From the NCBI RefSeq assembly GCF_030052815.1, contig NC_079499.1, positions 104,442,480 through 104,506,479 on the forward strand: a stretch of 64,000 bases of DNA, given 5' to 3'. The notes under the pieces were generated by a model. The model was not told the DNA's origin. It ran no database searches and worked only from the letters and a program-made list of their open reading frames with translations. Each line of letters starts with the position of its first letter. Within the stretch, counting starts at the first letter, position 1. This DNA comes from Hevea brasiliensis (Eukaryota; Streptophyta; Magnoliopsida; Malpighiales; Euphorbiaceae). Shown one piece after another: positions 23,890 through 34,803 of this stretch. Made by a program: the position numbers and the translations under genes.

Positions 23890-25324
23890 AAGAAATTAAA
23901 GGTTGATAATGGCATTGTGATGATCAGTAATCACTTTATATATGAATGGTTGGTATTAAAGGAAGAACATGTTGCAAGAGAAGGGTTATATTATTGGATT
24001 AAAATCATTGCCACCACTCAAACTTAAAAAGAAAAAAAAAAATGAAAAAAGGGTCATGAAATTCAAAGCCCTAGCTGGTGGGGTGGCTTCTCCTCAGAGT
24101 CTGCACTACAATGACTTCTCTTAGCTTGATGTTAGGGAGAAATTTCAAGTTTCCCAAAATGTAGATATGAAAGAGAAAAGTGAGCCTCCTTCTTGTTGGA
24201 TCCATAAGGAGCCCTTTGAAAACCCCATTTTGCTCTTTTACATATTAATATATTCTACTACATTTTGAATAATAATAATAATAATAATAATAATTGGATT
24301 CACTATATAGATCAATTTCGCCACTCAACTCTATTTGAAATTAATTTCACATCAAAATTCAAAGATTGTGTTTACACTAAAAAATAATTATTTTATTTAT
24401 TAATTATTTTTACAATTAAAAATAAATTAAATTAATTTTTTTTCTTAATTAATTATATTTTATTATTTAATTAATTTATGGTATGAGATAATTAATAATT
24501 AAATCAATAGTGGTTACTAGATGGTTATCTGAAAGAAGGGAATTGACAACAGTTTCAAAGGGTTCTAAGTAGTTCCAAGGAGTGGGCAGGTGATTACAAC
24601 TAACTGTAACGTGAAAACTTTCAACAAAATCAAACAACAACTCAATCAAGCTATAGTAATCTTTTAATTCTCACAGTCATTTGATCCGAAAGTCAGAGGA
24701 CAATCTCAAGTGATTTACTCATGATCTGACATACCCGCGCATTTTCCAAACTATTAGTGAGCCAAATTGTTTTTAAAGAAAACAGATTGTAAATCTTTTG
24801 AAACTATTATTCTCTACATCATTTTAGTTCTCTCTTTTATTTACTCGCTCTTTTTATCATTAATTTATCACATTCGCTCTCCTATACTTAATGTGTGCTA
24901 CATGCACTTTCTTATGAATATATAATTATTTCTAATTTTACCTATTATTATATAATGCAATATATAATAGTATTATATTAAATAATTTTAAAAAATTATA
25001 TTAAATAGTTTAATTAAATAAATTATTATAAAAAATATCGATGCTCATGTAATCTATATCAGTATAATTTGTTTTGTAGTTCTCGCACTTTGCATGTTTC
25101 CTCTTCATTGATGTTTCACGTTCATGTTTCATGGCCAGATTGTCTCTTTTCATTCATGTTTCGCGTTAATCTGAAAATATTCCAAAAAAAAAAAATCTGA
25201 AAATAATATAAACGATTAGAAGCACTATCCTTAATTTTTTATATTATAATTTATAATTACATTTTTTATTTAATTTATTTTTAAATTTTATATAAATTTA
25301 AAATTATTATTCTTATTTATATTT
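23137..25324. other. Intergenic AT-rich stretch
   Basis: Contains (AT)n and (AAT)n arrays and no recognisable gene or element boundary. The 77-codon frame at 23794-24027 runs through the AT array and is not a gene. Confidence 0.6.
23830..23886. repeat. (AT)n microsatellite
   Basis: About 57 bp of perfect AT repeats. Confidence 0.95.
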
Positions 25325-25868
25325 AGGGTTAAGCATTCGATTAAAACCGAACCGAACTGAACCGAATCAAATTAAATTATGAAAATCGAATTACATATTT
25401 TAAAAATCAAACTGAACCGAAATGGATGAAAAATCGAATCGAACCGAACTGCTCTATTTCAGTTTGGTTAGGTTCAAACCTTTCGGTTTTGATTTTTGAT
25501 TGATTTTTTAATTCAAACTTGATTTTCAAGTTATTTGTTCTAATTTTGACTTTAATTTGAACCTAATAATTATTAATCAATGAAATTAAACAATTTATAT
25601 ATATAATTAAATATAATTCATAAATTCCCTATAAAAATAAATCAATTCAAAAATTGATTCCGTTCAATTTGGTTCGATTTGAATAAATAAAATTACTATT
25701 CGGTTTGATTCGATTTAACTGATTTTTTTCTCTTCAAAACCGAATCAAACCGAAATAACCAAAATTTTTATAATATAAAACTGAACCGATTGAATTTTAA
25801 AACTGAACCAATTGAATCGAATTGATTCAGTTCAATTTTTTAATTTGAATCGAAATTTGCTCACTCCT
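25325..25868. mobile_element. MITE with CCGAA-rich body and 10-bp target duplication
   Basis: Starts AGGGTTAAGCATTCGATT. Its right end, reverse-complemented, reads AGGAGTGAGCAAATTTCGATTC, an imperfect terminal inverted repeat. Both flanks carry the identical 10-mer ATTTATATTT (25315-25324 and 25869-25878). The body is dominated by ACCGAAC/GGTTCGGT-type words in both orientations, as in a common class of plant MITEs. The long duplication fits Mutator-like or hAT-like transposition; no coding capacity. Confidence 0.8.
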
Positions 25869-26288
25869 ATTTATATTTGATTTATACTTATATTAATTAA
25901 TTTTGCAGTTCAAAGTAAAATTTTATAAAAAAATTAACTAAAATCTGAAATTCATTTAAAAAAAAATAGTAAGTTTCATGTTTTTCAAAAAAAATTGTTC
26001 AGTTTTTATAAAAAAGAAATAACTAAAAATCAGAAATTCATATTTTTCTAATTTTTATGTTTTCAAAAAAAATTTATCAATTTCTGATAGAAACTCAAAG
26101 TGTATTTAATTTTTTGAATTAATTATTAAAATTTATTACTTTTATTGATTATGATATTTGAAAAATATAAATGATACGAAACATATATTCATACATAAAA
26201 TAATATATCATTTTATTTATTATTATTTAAAGTTAATTTATTGAATAAATATTCATACTAAATTTTATTTAATAAATGTTCAAAAATT

Positions 26289-26346
<58 letters not shown>

Positions 26347-27121
26347 TATATCAATAATAATTTTAATTATTTTCTAATTTGAATTTAATAAAGGCCCATA
26401 ATGCTTTATAAAAGAATTTTTTTACTATCATTTCAATTTTGGTCATTTCCTAGAAAAAAGTGCTATTAAATTACTTCTAATTTTCATTAAAATTTAGAGT
26501 CTGTACTTGCTCTTAATGTCTATAAATAATAGCCACATTTGAAATTTTTACAATAATTAACAAAATAATTGAATAATCTCATTTTTTATAAAAAAAATAC
26601 TTGTAATTATTACCCTTTATCTAAATTAAAATATTAGTTTTAGAAAATATAAATATTTATTGTATTTTATAAGAAAATTAAAAAAATAGAAAAAATAATT
26701 CTTCTTAGTTTTTTAAATATGATAAATAATTTTGAATAAATAAAAAGTTAAATGTGACTATTATTTATGAAAGGAGGAAGTAGTAAACATAAAAATTTAT
26801 TAAAACTCCAATTCTTAATATCATCTAAATATTAATTGATTTTTTGATAATAGAATAAATAAATATGCAAAAGTAAAAAAAAAAAAGCGATTATTAATAT
26901 TTAATTGCAATTAATTTATATCTAAACTGAGTACTAATAATTATAATAATTTAAATGTTTATAAACTATATTAAAATATAATTATTTTTTCATTGAGCAT
27001 TAATTTTCTTATTCTTCATTCATCAAAACATCTTTAAATTTCAAATTTTAATAAATTTTTAATTACTATAATAAAATTTTTATATACATCAACTAATTAT
27101 TTTGTAATTAAAAATTATTTT
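25869..27121. other. Intergenic AT-rich stretch before the pararetrovirus
   Basis: Extremely AT-rich with an (AT)n array at 26291-26343 and many A/T homopolymers. No gene seen. AT-rich DNA of this kind is a frequent landing site for endogenous pararetroviruses. Confidence 0.6.
26291..26343. repeat. (TA)n microsatellite
   Basis: About 53 bp of perfect TA repeats. Confidence 0.95.
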
Positions 27122-27135
27122 GAGTAGGCAGGTTC
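27122..27135. repeat. Left terminal 14-mer of the pararetrovirus
   Basis: gagtaggcaggttc, identical to 33615-33628 at the other end of the viral block. Interpreted as short terminal redundancy of a linearised circular genome. Confidence 0.75.
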
Positions 27136-28077
27136 AGGAGTGGGGAGGAAAGGATTTTGTGATATCTGGGTAGAGAAAGGGCTATAAGAAGTAGGTGCTT
27201 CTGTAGGTCTGTGAAGGTCTGCTTCAACTTGGGCTAATTGTTTCATTAGTTTTCTGATTTCAGCTTCCTTCTAGGTGAACTCCATACTAAATCTTTTTTA
27301 TTGGATCAAGGATTTAAGATCCTTATCAAGCTGTACAATTTTCCCTTGTAAATCTCTATGCATATTCTGGGCGAATGCAGTAAAAGAATCCACATTTTGA
27401 TCAATGTGTTGTATTCTCGTAAGAACTTGATCAATCTTAGAATCAATTCGTTGTAGTGTCTTATTTTGGACTGCTGCATTCTTTGTTTGCCAGTTAAGAA
27501 CTTCTTCAGCTTGAGTGATCGGGACTACCTGACCTTCAGTATCAACCTTGGTTGAGTGAATGAAAGGTCTGGTGGAGATTTTGGTTTACTGATCTGTCTG
27601 ATGGGTCAACGAGGGAAAATCTGCTGAGACAGGGGAAAACATCATACAGGGCTGCACTAGCAGTAGTGCTGGAGGTGGAAGAAAAGGAGGAGAGGGTGAT
27701 TGTCGTCCTTCTTCCTTTCTAATGATTTCCAAAGCAAGTTCATAGAGTGGAAGGGGTTTTTTTTGCTTAGTTTCCTCATGGATGCCTATCCATGGGCTGT
27801 TGTCAGGATAATCTTCTCTGAGAATCTGAGGAGATTTGCAAGAGGCTTTGGATCTTTTGATGAGCTTCTTCCAATTTTTGTCTGACAAAAGATAATCATA
27901 CTCATTTTCCTAGTAGTTGTCACAACAATCACAATTTGGGTCGCACATGCCAGATCCAGGGAGATCCCAAGGACAATGACCATCTATCTTTATTAGATAG
28001 ACATAATGGTTGTCTGAAGTTACTACCCTGATGGGGAAATGTTTCTGCTCCTTTTCTAATGGCTGGACCATCATGGT
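27122..28077 (-). pseudogene. Pararetrovirus region between MP and CP: charged and coiled-coil remnant
   Basis: Downstream of the movement-protein stop the minus strand stays largely open apart from isolated stops (one near 27911), giving a Lys/Glu-rich segment (around SDKNWKKLIKRSK) and a Pro-rich stretch. From about 27520 to 27270 a heptad-like segment follows (LQRIDSKIDQVLTRIQH). It runs to the left end of the viral block, where EPAYS is encoded. The same five residues begin the coat-protein frame at 33634. In related viruses this linker lies between MP and CP; its role is not well defined. Confidence 0.65.
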
Positions 28078-29070
28078 CTAAAACATAGGCAAAGATCCTG
28101 TGGAGTGCCGAGGTGGCTGGAAGGTAGTTTGTACCATTCCATCGGTATTTCTTCTGAAGGAAGATTCTGTAATCTGGATCGGCTGAGAGGTTGCATGGAG
28201 CTTTTCATAGTTGGTTAGCCAAGTCTTTGGAATGAGTTGTTTAAGCTCACTTCTGGGCAGTTGCCTAGGTATCTGGACTATTGTTGGAGTAGTCTCGGTG
28301 CCTGCTAAAATGAGCAAAGTGTCATTTGAAACAGACGGCTGTGATAGATCCACTGTATGATCTTGTAATCTGTAAATGATCTGATGGTGTAAGGTGGCCA
28401 TCATGGATGATGTCACCTGTTCTGCTCCTATGAGCTGGACTTGTACTTTTAGAGTGGTGCTAAGATGAGGATCTCTCAATGAGAGATTATAGTTGGGAAA
28501 GAATGTCAATACCACGCTCTCAGTGTGAAGGGTGGTAAGATATGTTCCAATGACCGCGTGCTCATACTGGAGGAACCTTGTGTCGAGTAATGATACTCTA
28601 GCAGTGACTGGGAGTCCACGTCTTTCATGTAGACTGAGGATAAGTCTTACTGCTCCAAAGTGTAGATGAGAATAACCCTCCTGTCTCCATTTGGGAATTA
28701 ATGGAGGTGGGATTTCTAATGTCACGTACTGTTCAGCAGATGAGCTCTGGAGAGAGCATTGATCCATGCGAGAAGCTTGGACATATTCTTTTGAAAGAGA
28801 TCTCCTAGAGGAAATAAGAGATCTGATACTTCTGGTAAGAGATCCAGAATATCTATAAATGTTGTAAGGACTGAGAAGAGGAAGGAGAGATTCTCCAATC
28901 TGAGCTTCTTCAGGTAAATTGGCTATTTCGATAAGGTTATCAATTCGGGAAGAGAGAGTTCTTCTTAAGGGAGAAGAGAAAGAGAGAGAAGAGGAGAGGT
29001 TTACTATTTCAGAGGGTGAAGGGTGTTGTAGAACTGTTTCAGTAGCAGGAATAGGTGTTTGGCAAGACAT
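28078..29070 (-). pseudogene. Pararetrovirus movement protein (30K superfamily), open frame of 330 codons
   Basis: The longest intact frame of the viral block. The central region carries the 30K-superfamily hallmark (SLLDTRF, then HAVIGTYL, and a conserved FFPNYNLSL). The N-terminal 100 residues are Ser/Leu-rich; the C-terminal third is variable. In living caulimovirids this protein forms plasmodesmal tubules for cell-to-cell spread. It starts about 350 bp downstream of a TATA box. A TAG closes it at 28078-28080, but the downstream minus-strand frame is coding-like, so it may once have been part of a longer polyprotein. No sign that the host uses it. Confidence 0.85.
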
Positions 29071-29450
29071 ATTTGGTAGAGATTCTCCTTACTCACCATT
29101 GAAGTATGTATCATACCAAGATAGGCTGGGAGCCCTTACCATACACATAACTCACTCATGCTATGCCTCTTCCCTCTCTATAGATACTCTATGGCTGTGC
29201 CCTTTTGTGACATTACGTGTATGATAACGGGACCGTCACATCCAATATCATAATAAAGATATTTCTGACACACAGGATCCCCTGACGAGGCAAGTGTAGA
29301 GCATACGTATCTCTGATTACGAAGGTATAATACACGTTCTCAGGTTTTCAGGAGAAAGAGGAAGAAATTTAGAAAGTCATGAAAGAAAACTGAAATATTA
29401 TTTCAAATAAAACTTAGGCTTGGTCCCTCTACAACTGAAGAGAGTGTCTC
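29071..29450 (-). other. Pararetrovirus leader region
   Basis: Non-coding stretch between the TATA box and the movement-protein start, expected to be the genomic RNA leader. I could not find a clear tRNA-Met primer site; the nearest match on the minus strand near 29111-29122 (TTGGTATGATAC) diverges after the first seven bases. Confidence 0.5.
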
Positions 29451-29460
29451 CTTATATAGG
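29451..29460 (-). promoter_or_regulatory. Pararetroviral TATA box and leader start
   Basis: On the minus strand the sequence reads CCTATATAAGGAGACACTCTC (window 29440-29460), closely resembling the core promoter of plant pararetroviruses (TATATAAGGAAG-type). It sits between the RNase H end and the movement protein, where the genomic promoter belongs, about 390 bp upstream of the MP start. Whether it is still active is unknown. Confidence 0.7.
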
Positions 29461-29599
29461 CCTGGAGACTATCTCTTTTATAGGCAACCGAGAAGCAACC
29501 TGCTACCGACATTTAAAGGTAAAAGATTCTTACAGAGCAAAAAAAAAATAAAAGACACACTTATTACATAATATGGCCGACAAATTTTATCTTTCATCA

Positions 29600-30400
29600 T
29601 GGCATTGTTGACAGGTTGAATGTGTCATAGTCAGAGTCGTCTGAGTCATCAATGCCAAAAAAGTCTTTTGGCCATTACCCATGTTCAGTTGGTGAGGTGG
29701 GTCGGTATTCTCGGTGGTTTCACACGCTTCAATGTCCATAGGATCCTGAGAATCTTGCTAGATTGGATGTGACCAATCTATGGGCTCATTGTCAAGGGTT
29801 CGGATGCGTCCGAGGGACGTGCGGTTCATGTGAGGAAGAGCCAGAGGTTGATATCCATTGATTTCACAGAGATGTCCTGCCAGCTGTCTTCTCAGAGTTC
29901 CCATGGCCTCCTTTCTGTGATAGAGCCATCATAGATCCTCCAGTCATACTCAGTGTTTTGGGTCCAAAGGAGTCCATCAGGCCTTCTGGAGAAAGGCTTA
30001 TGCATGATGAACATGGTTCTGATAGTGGGCTGAGCCCTGATGGGCCTTTCTTCGATTCCTTGGATTTCTATGAGTCGCCTGAGGCTGTATTGCCATGCTG
30101 GGATGGGCTAATTAGGAGAACAGCCAGGTGAAAAACTGTCTGGTGTAGGAATGAGAAAATCAGGAGTGTTTGGAGAGGATGAGGAGGCCATGAAAATCAA
30201 AGGGAAGGAGAAGTAAGATTTGATGAGATGAAGATCCTTTGGTCTGGATAAAAGGTCAGGGATAAAGTTATGTTTTCCCTTTATGTGCTGGACTGTGAAT
30301 TTATACTTGACGAACCAGTCTTTTAACCTTAACAGCTGTGGTTCTGGGAGAGACTTGTTCTTAAAGTCTAGGATCTTCGGGAAATATGAGCTGTCCATAA
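29600..30400 (-). pseudogene. Pararetrovirus polyprotein C terminus (end of RNase H and tail)
   Basis: The minus-strand frame 30108-30398 carries the end of the RNase H domain (QHIKGKHNFIPDLLSR, the usual H..G..N..AD.LSR-like ending) followed by a Ser/Pro-rich tail. Further down to about 29600 only broken frames remain. Confidence 0.7.
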
Positions 30401-31480
30401 CTACAGTGAAGTGGTGTCCAATGAGATGGAACTCAAATCTTTTAATCCCATTTTTGATGGCCAGTATTTCTTTGTATACTGAGTGATAGTGCTTTTATGG
30501 CTCTGGGAATTCTCCACTTCCATATCAGCAGATATGCTTTTCTCCTTGGATCTCTTCAATAAGGATAGCATCCCAGTGGGTGTCACTAGCATCAGTCTGA
30601 AGAGTACGGTGTCCTGTGCTAGGAATTTTCAGAGGTGGCGGATTTGAAGCCACTGCTTTAAGAGCTTTGACTGCCTCTGTTTGTTCCTTTTTCTAAGGTG
30701 GGGCACTCTTTCTGAGCATTTTTTATAGTTGAATGGTGTAAGTGGCAACATGAGGAATAAATTTCCTAACGTAATTAACAATGCCAAGAAATTATTGTAT
30801 TTGCTTTATTGATAAGTCCTTGTCAGGAAACTTTAATAGTTCTTCTGTAATGTGTGGTCCTGGCTGGTATTTCCCATCTTTGAACCTCATTCCAAGAAAG
30901 TCAATGTCGGTCTGTGCAAGTGAGCTTTTATTTTCAGACAGCATGATGCCATATCAGTCCACTATGGATTGGAAAACGGACAGAAGTGCTTTGTGTGTTG
31001 TGACATCCTTTGAGAACAGGAGGATGTCATCAATGTAGATTAGAGCATTGTGGAGTATGGGCTCAAATATTTTTGTCATGGCTTTTTGAAAAATAGAAGG
31101 AGTTGTCTTTAGACCGAATGGAAGAACAGTCCACTGGTATTGGGCCATAGGAATGCAGAAAGCAGTTTTGGGCCTGTCTGATGGTTTGATACCCAATTGC
31201 CAAAATTCGGCTTTGAGATCAAATTTTGAAAAGATATGGGCCTCATGGAGTTGGGTGAACAAGGCTTCAAGTTTGGGTAAAGGAAACTTATCATCCTGAA
31301 GAAAATGGTTAAGAGGCTTATAGTCAATCACGAGCCTCTTTTTACCTTTTAGCCTTTCAGATCTTTTTTCCACATAAAAGGCTTGGCAAGCCCATTGAGA
31401 GGATGTAGGTTCTATGAGGCCTTGTTGAAGTAACTGTTTGCACTCTTCCTGGGCTAGGGCCAAGTCTGTGGGGTTCATCC
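30401..31480 (-). pseudogene. Pararetrovirus reverse transcriptase and RNase H remnant
   Basis: The frame 30954-31478 contains RT motifs in order: RLVIDYKPLN, FSKFDLKAEFWQLGI, WTVLPFGLKTTPSIFQ and YIDDILLFS (window about 31021-31045). The catalytic DD pair is present. A TAG follows at 30954, after which connection-domain and RNase H sequence is recognisable (FLGIVNYVRKFIPH, LQTDASDTHWDA) but interrupted by more stops and a shift near 30590. In life it copies pregenomic RNA into DNA. Confidence 0.9.
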
Positions 31481-31699
31481 CCGGGTGAGATGCCTTAGTT
31501 GGATTTACATCTTCATTGAGTTTGAATGGGAGATTGACAAAGAACTCTGGGTTCCTCCATAAGGGATGATGGTGATGGAATTGTGCATGAGAATCTGCAC
31601 AGGATCTTAGGAGTAGTTCTTTGTGTTCTTGAAATTCTACAGAGGCATCTGTCAGGGAATATAGTTTTGGGACAGAGGTGAAAGGTTAAAAGTTTCTTT

Positions 31700-32330
31700 T
31701 GTATTTCAATCCCTTTGGAAGGATTTTTAGATGTTTTGCTTGTTGGTACAAGTCAAAACCAATCAGCAAGTCTTTATCAGGAAGATCCGAGCCAATGATC
31801 TTAGTCCAAAGGATGTAGGTAAGGAAGAATTGGATACCAATGGGTTGTTTGGTAATCAATTTGGTTTTGAAAATATTTCCATCAGCTGCTTTGAAATACT
31901 CTGTATGAGGAACTCAATATTCTAGAGGTAAAATAGCTAGGTTCATCATACTCTTATGGGCTCCAGTGTCAAGGAACCCGATAACACTTATGGGCTGCTC
32001 ATACTTGCTGGGCAAGATATGCAGTGAGACCAGTGGGATAGAAATAGTGTCTGGGCTATAAGTGGAGCGAGAGGAGTGGATATGTTGAGCTAGGTAGGAA
32101 GGGCAATAGGCCTCAGAGTCAGATTTTGAGCTTTCCGAAGACAGAGATTAGGCTTGATTGAAATCAGTATCTTCTCCAAGAGCGAAGACAGTTTCTTCAT
32201 CTAGCTCGTCTTGTTCTGAAAACAAGGATTCAATGTCATCATGCTCCAGAAAGATATGAGAAGCCTGTTGAATATGCTGTAGAAGCTTGACAACCTTGTT
32301 AGGATTTTTAGGATAGTTTTTTGTGTAATG
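31700..32330 (-). pseudogene. Pararetrovirus aspartic protease remnant
   Basis: On the minus strand GFLDTGAHKSMM (active site DTG, window about 31955-31982) and a downstream LLIGFDLY match the pepsin-like protease that processes caulimovirid polyproteins. Upstream of it is an acidic linker (EHDDIESLFSEQDELDEE) in the 32201-32545 frame. Confidence 0.8.
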
Positions 32331-32333
32331 CCC

Positions 32334-33634
32334 CTAATTTCCACAAATATAGCATCGATCAGACTTCTTCGTTCCCATCCTTCTTTTCCTGAAATATCTA
32401 ATCGGCTTCTTTCCTTTTCGATTTTTGAAAGAAGGCTTGGATCCTGAAGAATGAGGATATTTCTTGTAGTGACCCTTCTTCTTTGGCTTGCATTCACAAT
32501 TTTTTTCCTTGCATTTGATAGCAAGGTGGAACTTTTGGTAGACATTTTTCAAGGCTCTGCTATTATCAACAATGTCTTTAAATAACCATTGTTGTTCACA
32601 CATCTTGTCTAAGCAGGCTAATGTCATTTGGTATATTTCTCCAATAGTTATGGCATTCATGGCTCTGCGAGTGGCGGCAATGCTCCTGTGTAGTTCTGAT
32701 TGTAATGCTTCTGGGAAAGAAGCAATATAAGTGTGCCTCAAGTTTATATCATTGTAGCCATTCAGTAAATAGTAGCATTAGACCATGCATTGATAATGCC
32801 TTTCAATGTCTGTCCTTTTCAAGGAATAGCAACGCATGTCAAAGAACTCCTGACACAGTTGCTTGCTATACAGAGAGGCGTCTCCAAGGAATTCAGCGAA
32901 GATGACATTGATTGCTTGCAAGATATTCAGATGGCAAAACTGGGCCTTATGATATTCTCCAAGGGAAGCAAATCAGTCTTGGAGTGTTCCAATGGTTCGG
33001 GATATAAATTCCCTGAAAATAGTATTTGAGTCAGCACCTTCTCAAAGCATCTGGACATCTAGCCAGGCTTTAAACTCTGCAAGGCGATCTCTCCACTTGG
33101 ATGGGGGAACATCATCCAATGTAAACCATGGGCCAGAGCTGGGCCTGGATTGCTGTTGGGCTCCTGGGAGACCAAAATCCAATATTGTATCATCTTTAGG
33201 TATTTCTACATGAGGGTCTTGGGCCTGGGGAGGCCCTGTAGGGCCTGTGGTGCCGCTGGTAGAATCTGTGGCTGGTGAGGGACCGATGAAGTTGGCGGAG
33301 GGTCAGCCATGAATAATATCGTAACGTCCATTTTTCCTGACTCATTGTCATCACTGGAAAATTCTTCTTCACCTGGAGAAGAGTCATCTTCTGATGCAGA
33401 AGGTATTGATATCATGTGCTTAAGTGATGGATCAGGATGCATCTTATCTTTACCCTTATCAATCTTTCTTTTTGTAGTCTGGGATTTTTCCGAAGAATAT
33501 GGACTTTTGGGCTCGTATCTGGTAGGTGCTGGAGGAGGAGCTAGTCTAAACAAAGGAGATGGGTTGTAAGTTATAGGAGTCGGATCATAAGAATAGTTGA
33601 AAGGGCCAAAAGGAGAGTAGGCAGGTTCCCTCAT
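32334..33634 (-). pseudogene. Pararetrovirus coat protein remnant with zinc knuckle
   Basis: The N-terminal frame 33206-33634 is Pro/Tyr/Ser-rich then acidic (SASEDDSSPGEEEFSSDD), as in caulimovirid coat proteins. A shift near 33200 and a stop near 32775 separate it from the conserved core and from the frame 32334-32741, which ends in a Lys-rich domain and CYICGN. The rest of the CCHC knuckle (GHYTKN) follows after a stop codon. The acidic N terminus, basic C terminus and CCHC knuckle are the family layout. Confidence 0.85.
33615..33628. repeat. Right terminal 14-mer of the pararetrovirus
   Basis: Second copy of gagtaggcaggttc, in the same orientation as the left copy, inside the first codons of the coat-protein remnant. 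Confidence 0.75.
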
Positions 33635-33635
33635 T

Positions 33636-34016
33636 ACTTAAATATATAATATTTTTTAAACTAATAGATAATCATAGTTTGAAGAAAAAATAATCAAACA
33701 TTAATATTATTCAAATATTTTTTTCTATACTTTAAGGATTTTTGTGCAAACAAGCTCATAATAATTGACACTTTTAAAAAAAAAAAATTCTTTGTTCAAA
33801 TCTTTAATTTAAATCTTAAATACTAATTAAAAAATCATAATAATAATAATTAAATCTACTGTTAATTAATTTAATCTCATGTAAATTTATATTTTACCAT
33901 TATAATTTTTAAAAAAATTTTTATTACAGAGCTAACATTATACTATTTATAAAGTATTATTTCTTGCATAAATAAAGAAAAAATTGTTAATATATTAATT
34001 AATTAAATAGATATTT

Positions 34017-34084
<68 letters not shown>

Positions 34085-34803
34085 GCATTGAAGGCCAGAG
34101 GGTTTATGATTTCTATTCTTCTGAATTCGTTGTCGTTTCATTCTGTTTCTTTTGATGACGTGCTCTGCTTTCTCCTCCTCTATGTTTCTCAACTACCTCC
34201 GATCTCCCCCACTTCAGATTTCGCTTTTATCTGCATTTTCTCTCCATCTCTCGCCCATCTCTCAAGTTCTACTCCTCTGCAATTTCTTTTTGAATTAAGG
34301 GAGGCTCCTCTCAGACTCTGCTTCAACCAGTAAGCTAGTAATTGTAAAATATTTACATTTTCATAACCTGTTCATCTTTTTTTTTTTTTTTTAAATTGTT
34401 GGATTTTGCATCTGGGTCTGTTTTCCTTGAGATTTGAAGGATGTACATTTGGTTTCTCCATTATTTCTATAATGGGTTATCAATGGGATCGAACGGTTTT
34501 CCTCTAACTTCTCAATTTTGAGTGCTCGGATTGAGTTAGTGTTTGTCTCCTTGAGCTTTTAAGTTACAGTAATGGTGTTTTTGTTGTACTTTGATACGAT
34601 TGTGATTCATAGGGGTTAATGTTGGTTTCAGTTTGAACTGATTTGTGTATGATAATAGCTGGGGTGGTTGTTCTTGGATTGATCTACACTGGCTTCGAGT
34701 TTGTTCATTATGTAATGTGTATCATTGGGGATGTTTGAATTAGTGTTCATTTTAGTATGGAAAGTGTGTTTGTTGAGTCTTGGCATGATGGTTGATTGAG
34801 ATA
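33636..34803. other. Intergenic and probable TBL 5' untranslated region
   Basis: AT-rich to about 34083, then a pyrimidine-rich stretch (34100-34330) that looks like a transcribed 5' leader. A possible donor (GTAAGC) lies near 34330 and several T-rich acceptors lie before 34800, so a 5' UTR intron is plausible. The open frame 34088-34333 has no recognisable product. Confidence 0.5.
34019..34083. repeat. (TTA)n microsatellite
   Basis: Perfect trinucleotide array of about 65 bp close to the TBL gene start. Confidence 0.95.

Larger units (their letters stand above)
27122..33635 (-). mobile_element. Endogenous pararetrovirus (Caulimoviridae), near full-length, circularly permuted, decayed
   Basis: On the minus strand the order is coat protein, protease, reverse transcriptase, RNase H, a promoter/leader region, movement protein, then a charged coiled-coil region. 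The two ends share the 14-mer gagtaggcaggttc (27122-27135 and 33615-33628), and the coding sequence leaving the left end appears to continue at the right end. A single linearised circular genome of about 6.5 kb therefore fits. Read round the circle the order becomes promoter, MP, coiled coil, CP, PR, RT, RH, as in petuvirus/florendovirus-type genomes. Multiple stops and frameshifts interrupt all regions, so this is a fossil copy. No integrase, as expected for the family; integration was by host processes. The genus call is inference. Confidence 0.88.

Noticed and set aside
29105..29125. tRNA-Met primer binding site of the pararetrovirus
   Set aside because: The minus strand reads TTGGTATGATAC; only the first seven bases match TGGTATCAGAGC, too weak to call.
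33995..34192. Asn-rich minus-strand frame
   Set aside because: Produced by the (TTA)n microsatellite, not a gene.
34792..34803. Upstream in-frame start of the TBL protein at 34792
   Set aside because: The codon there is TTG, not ATG; the first plausible start is the ATG at 34804.
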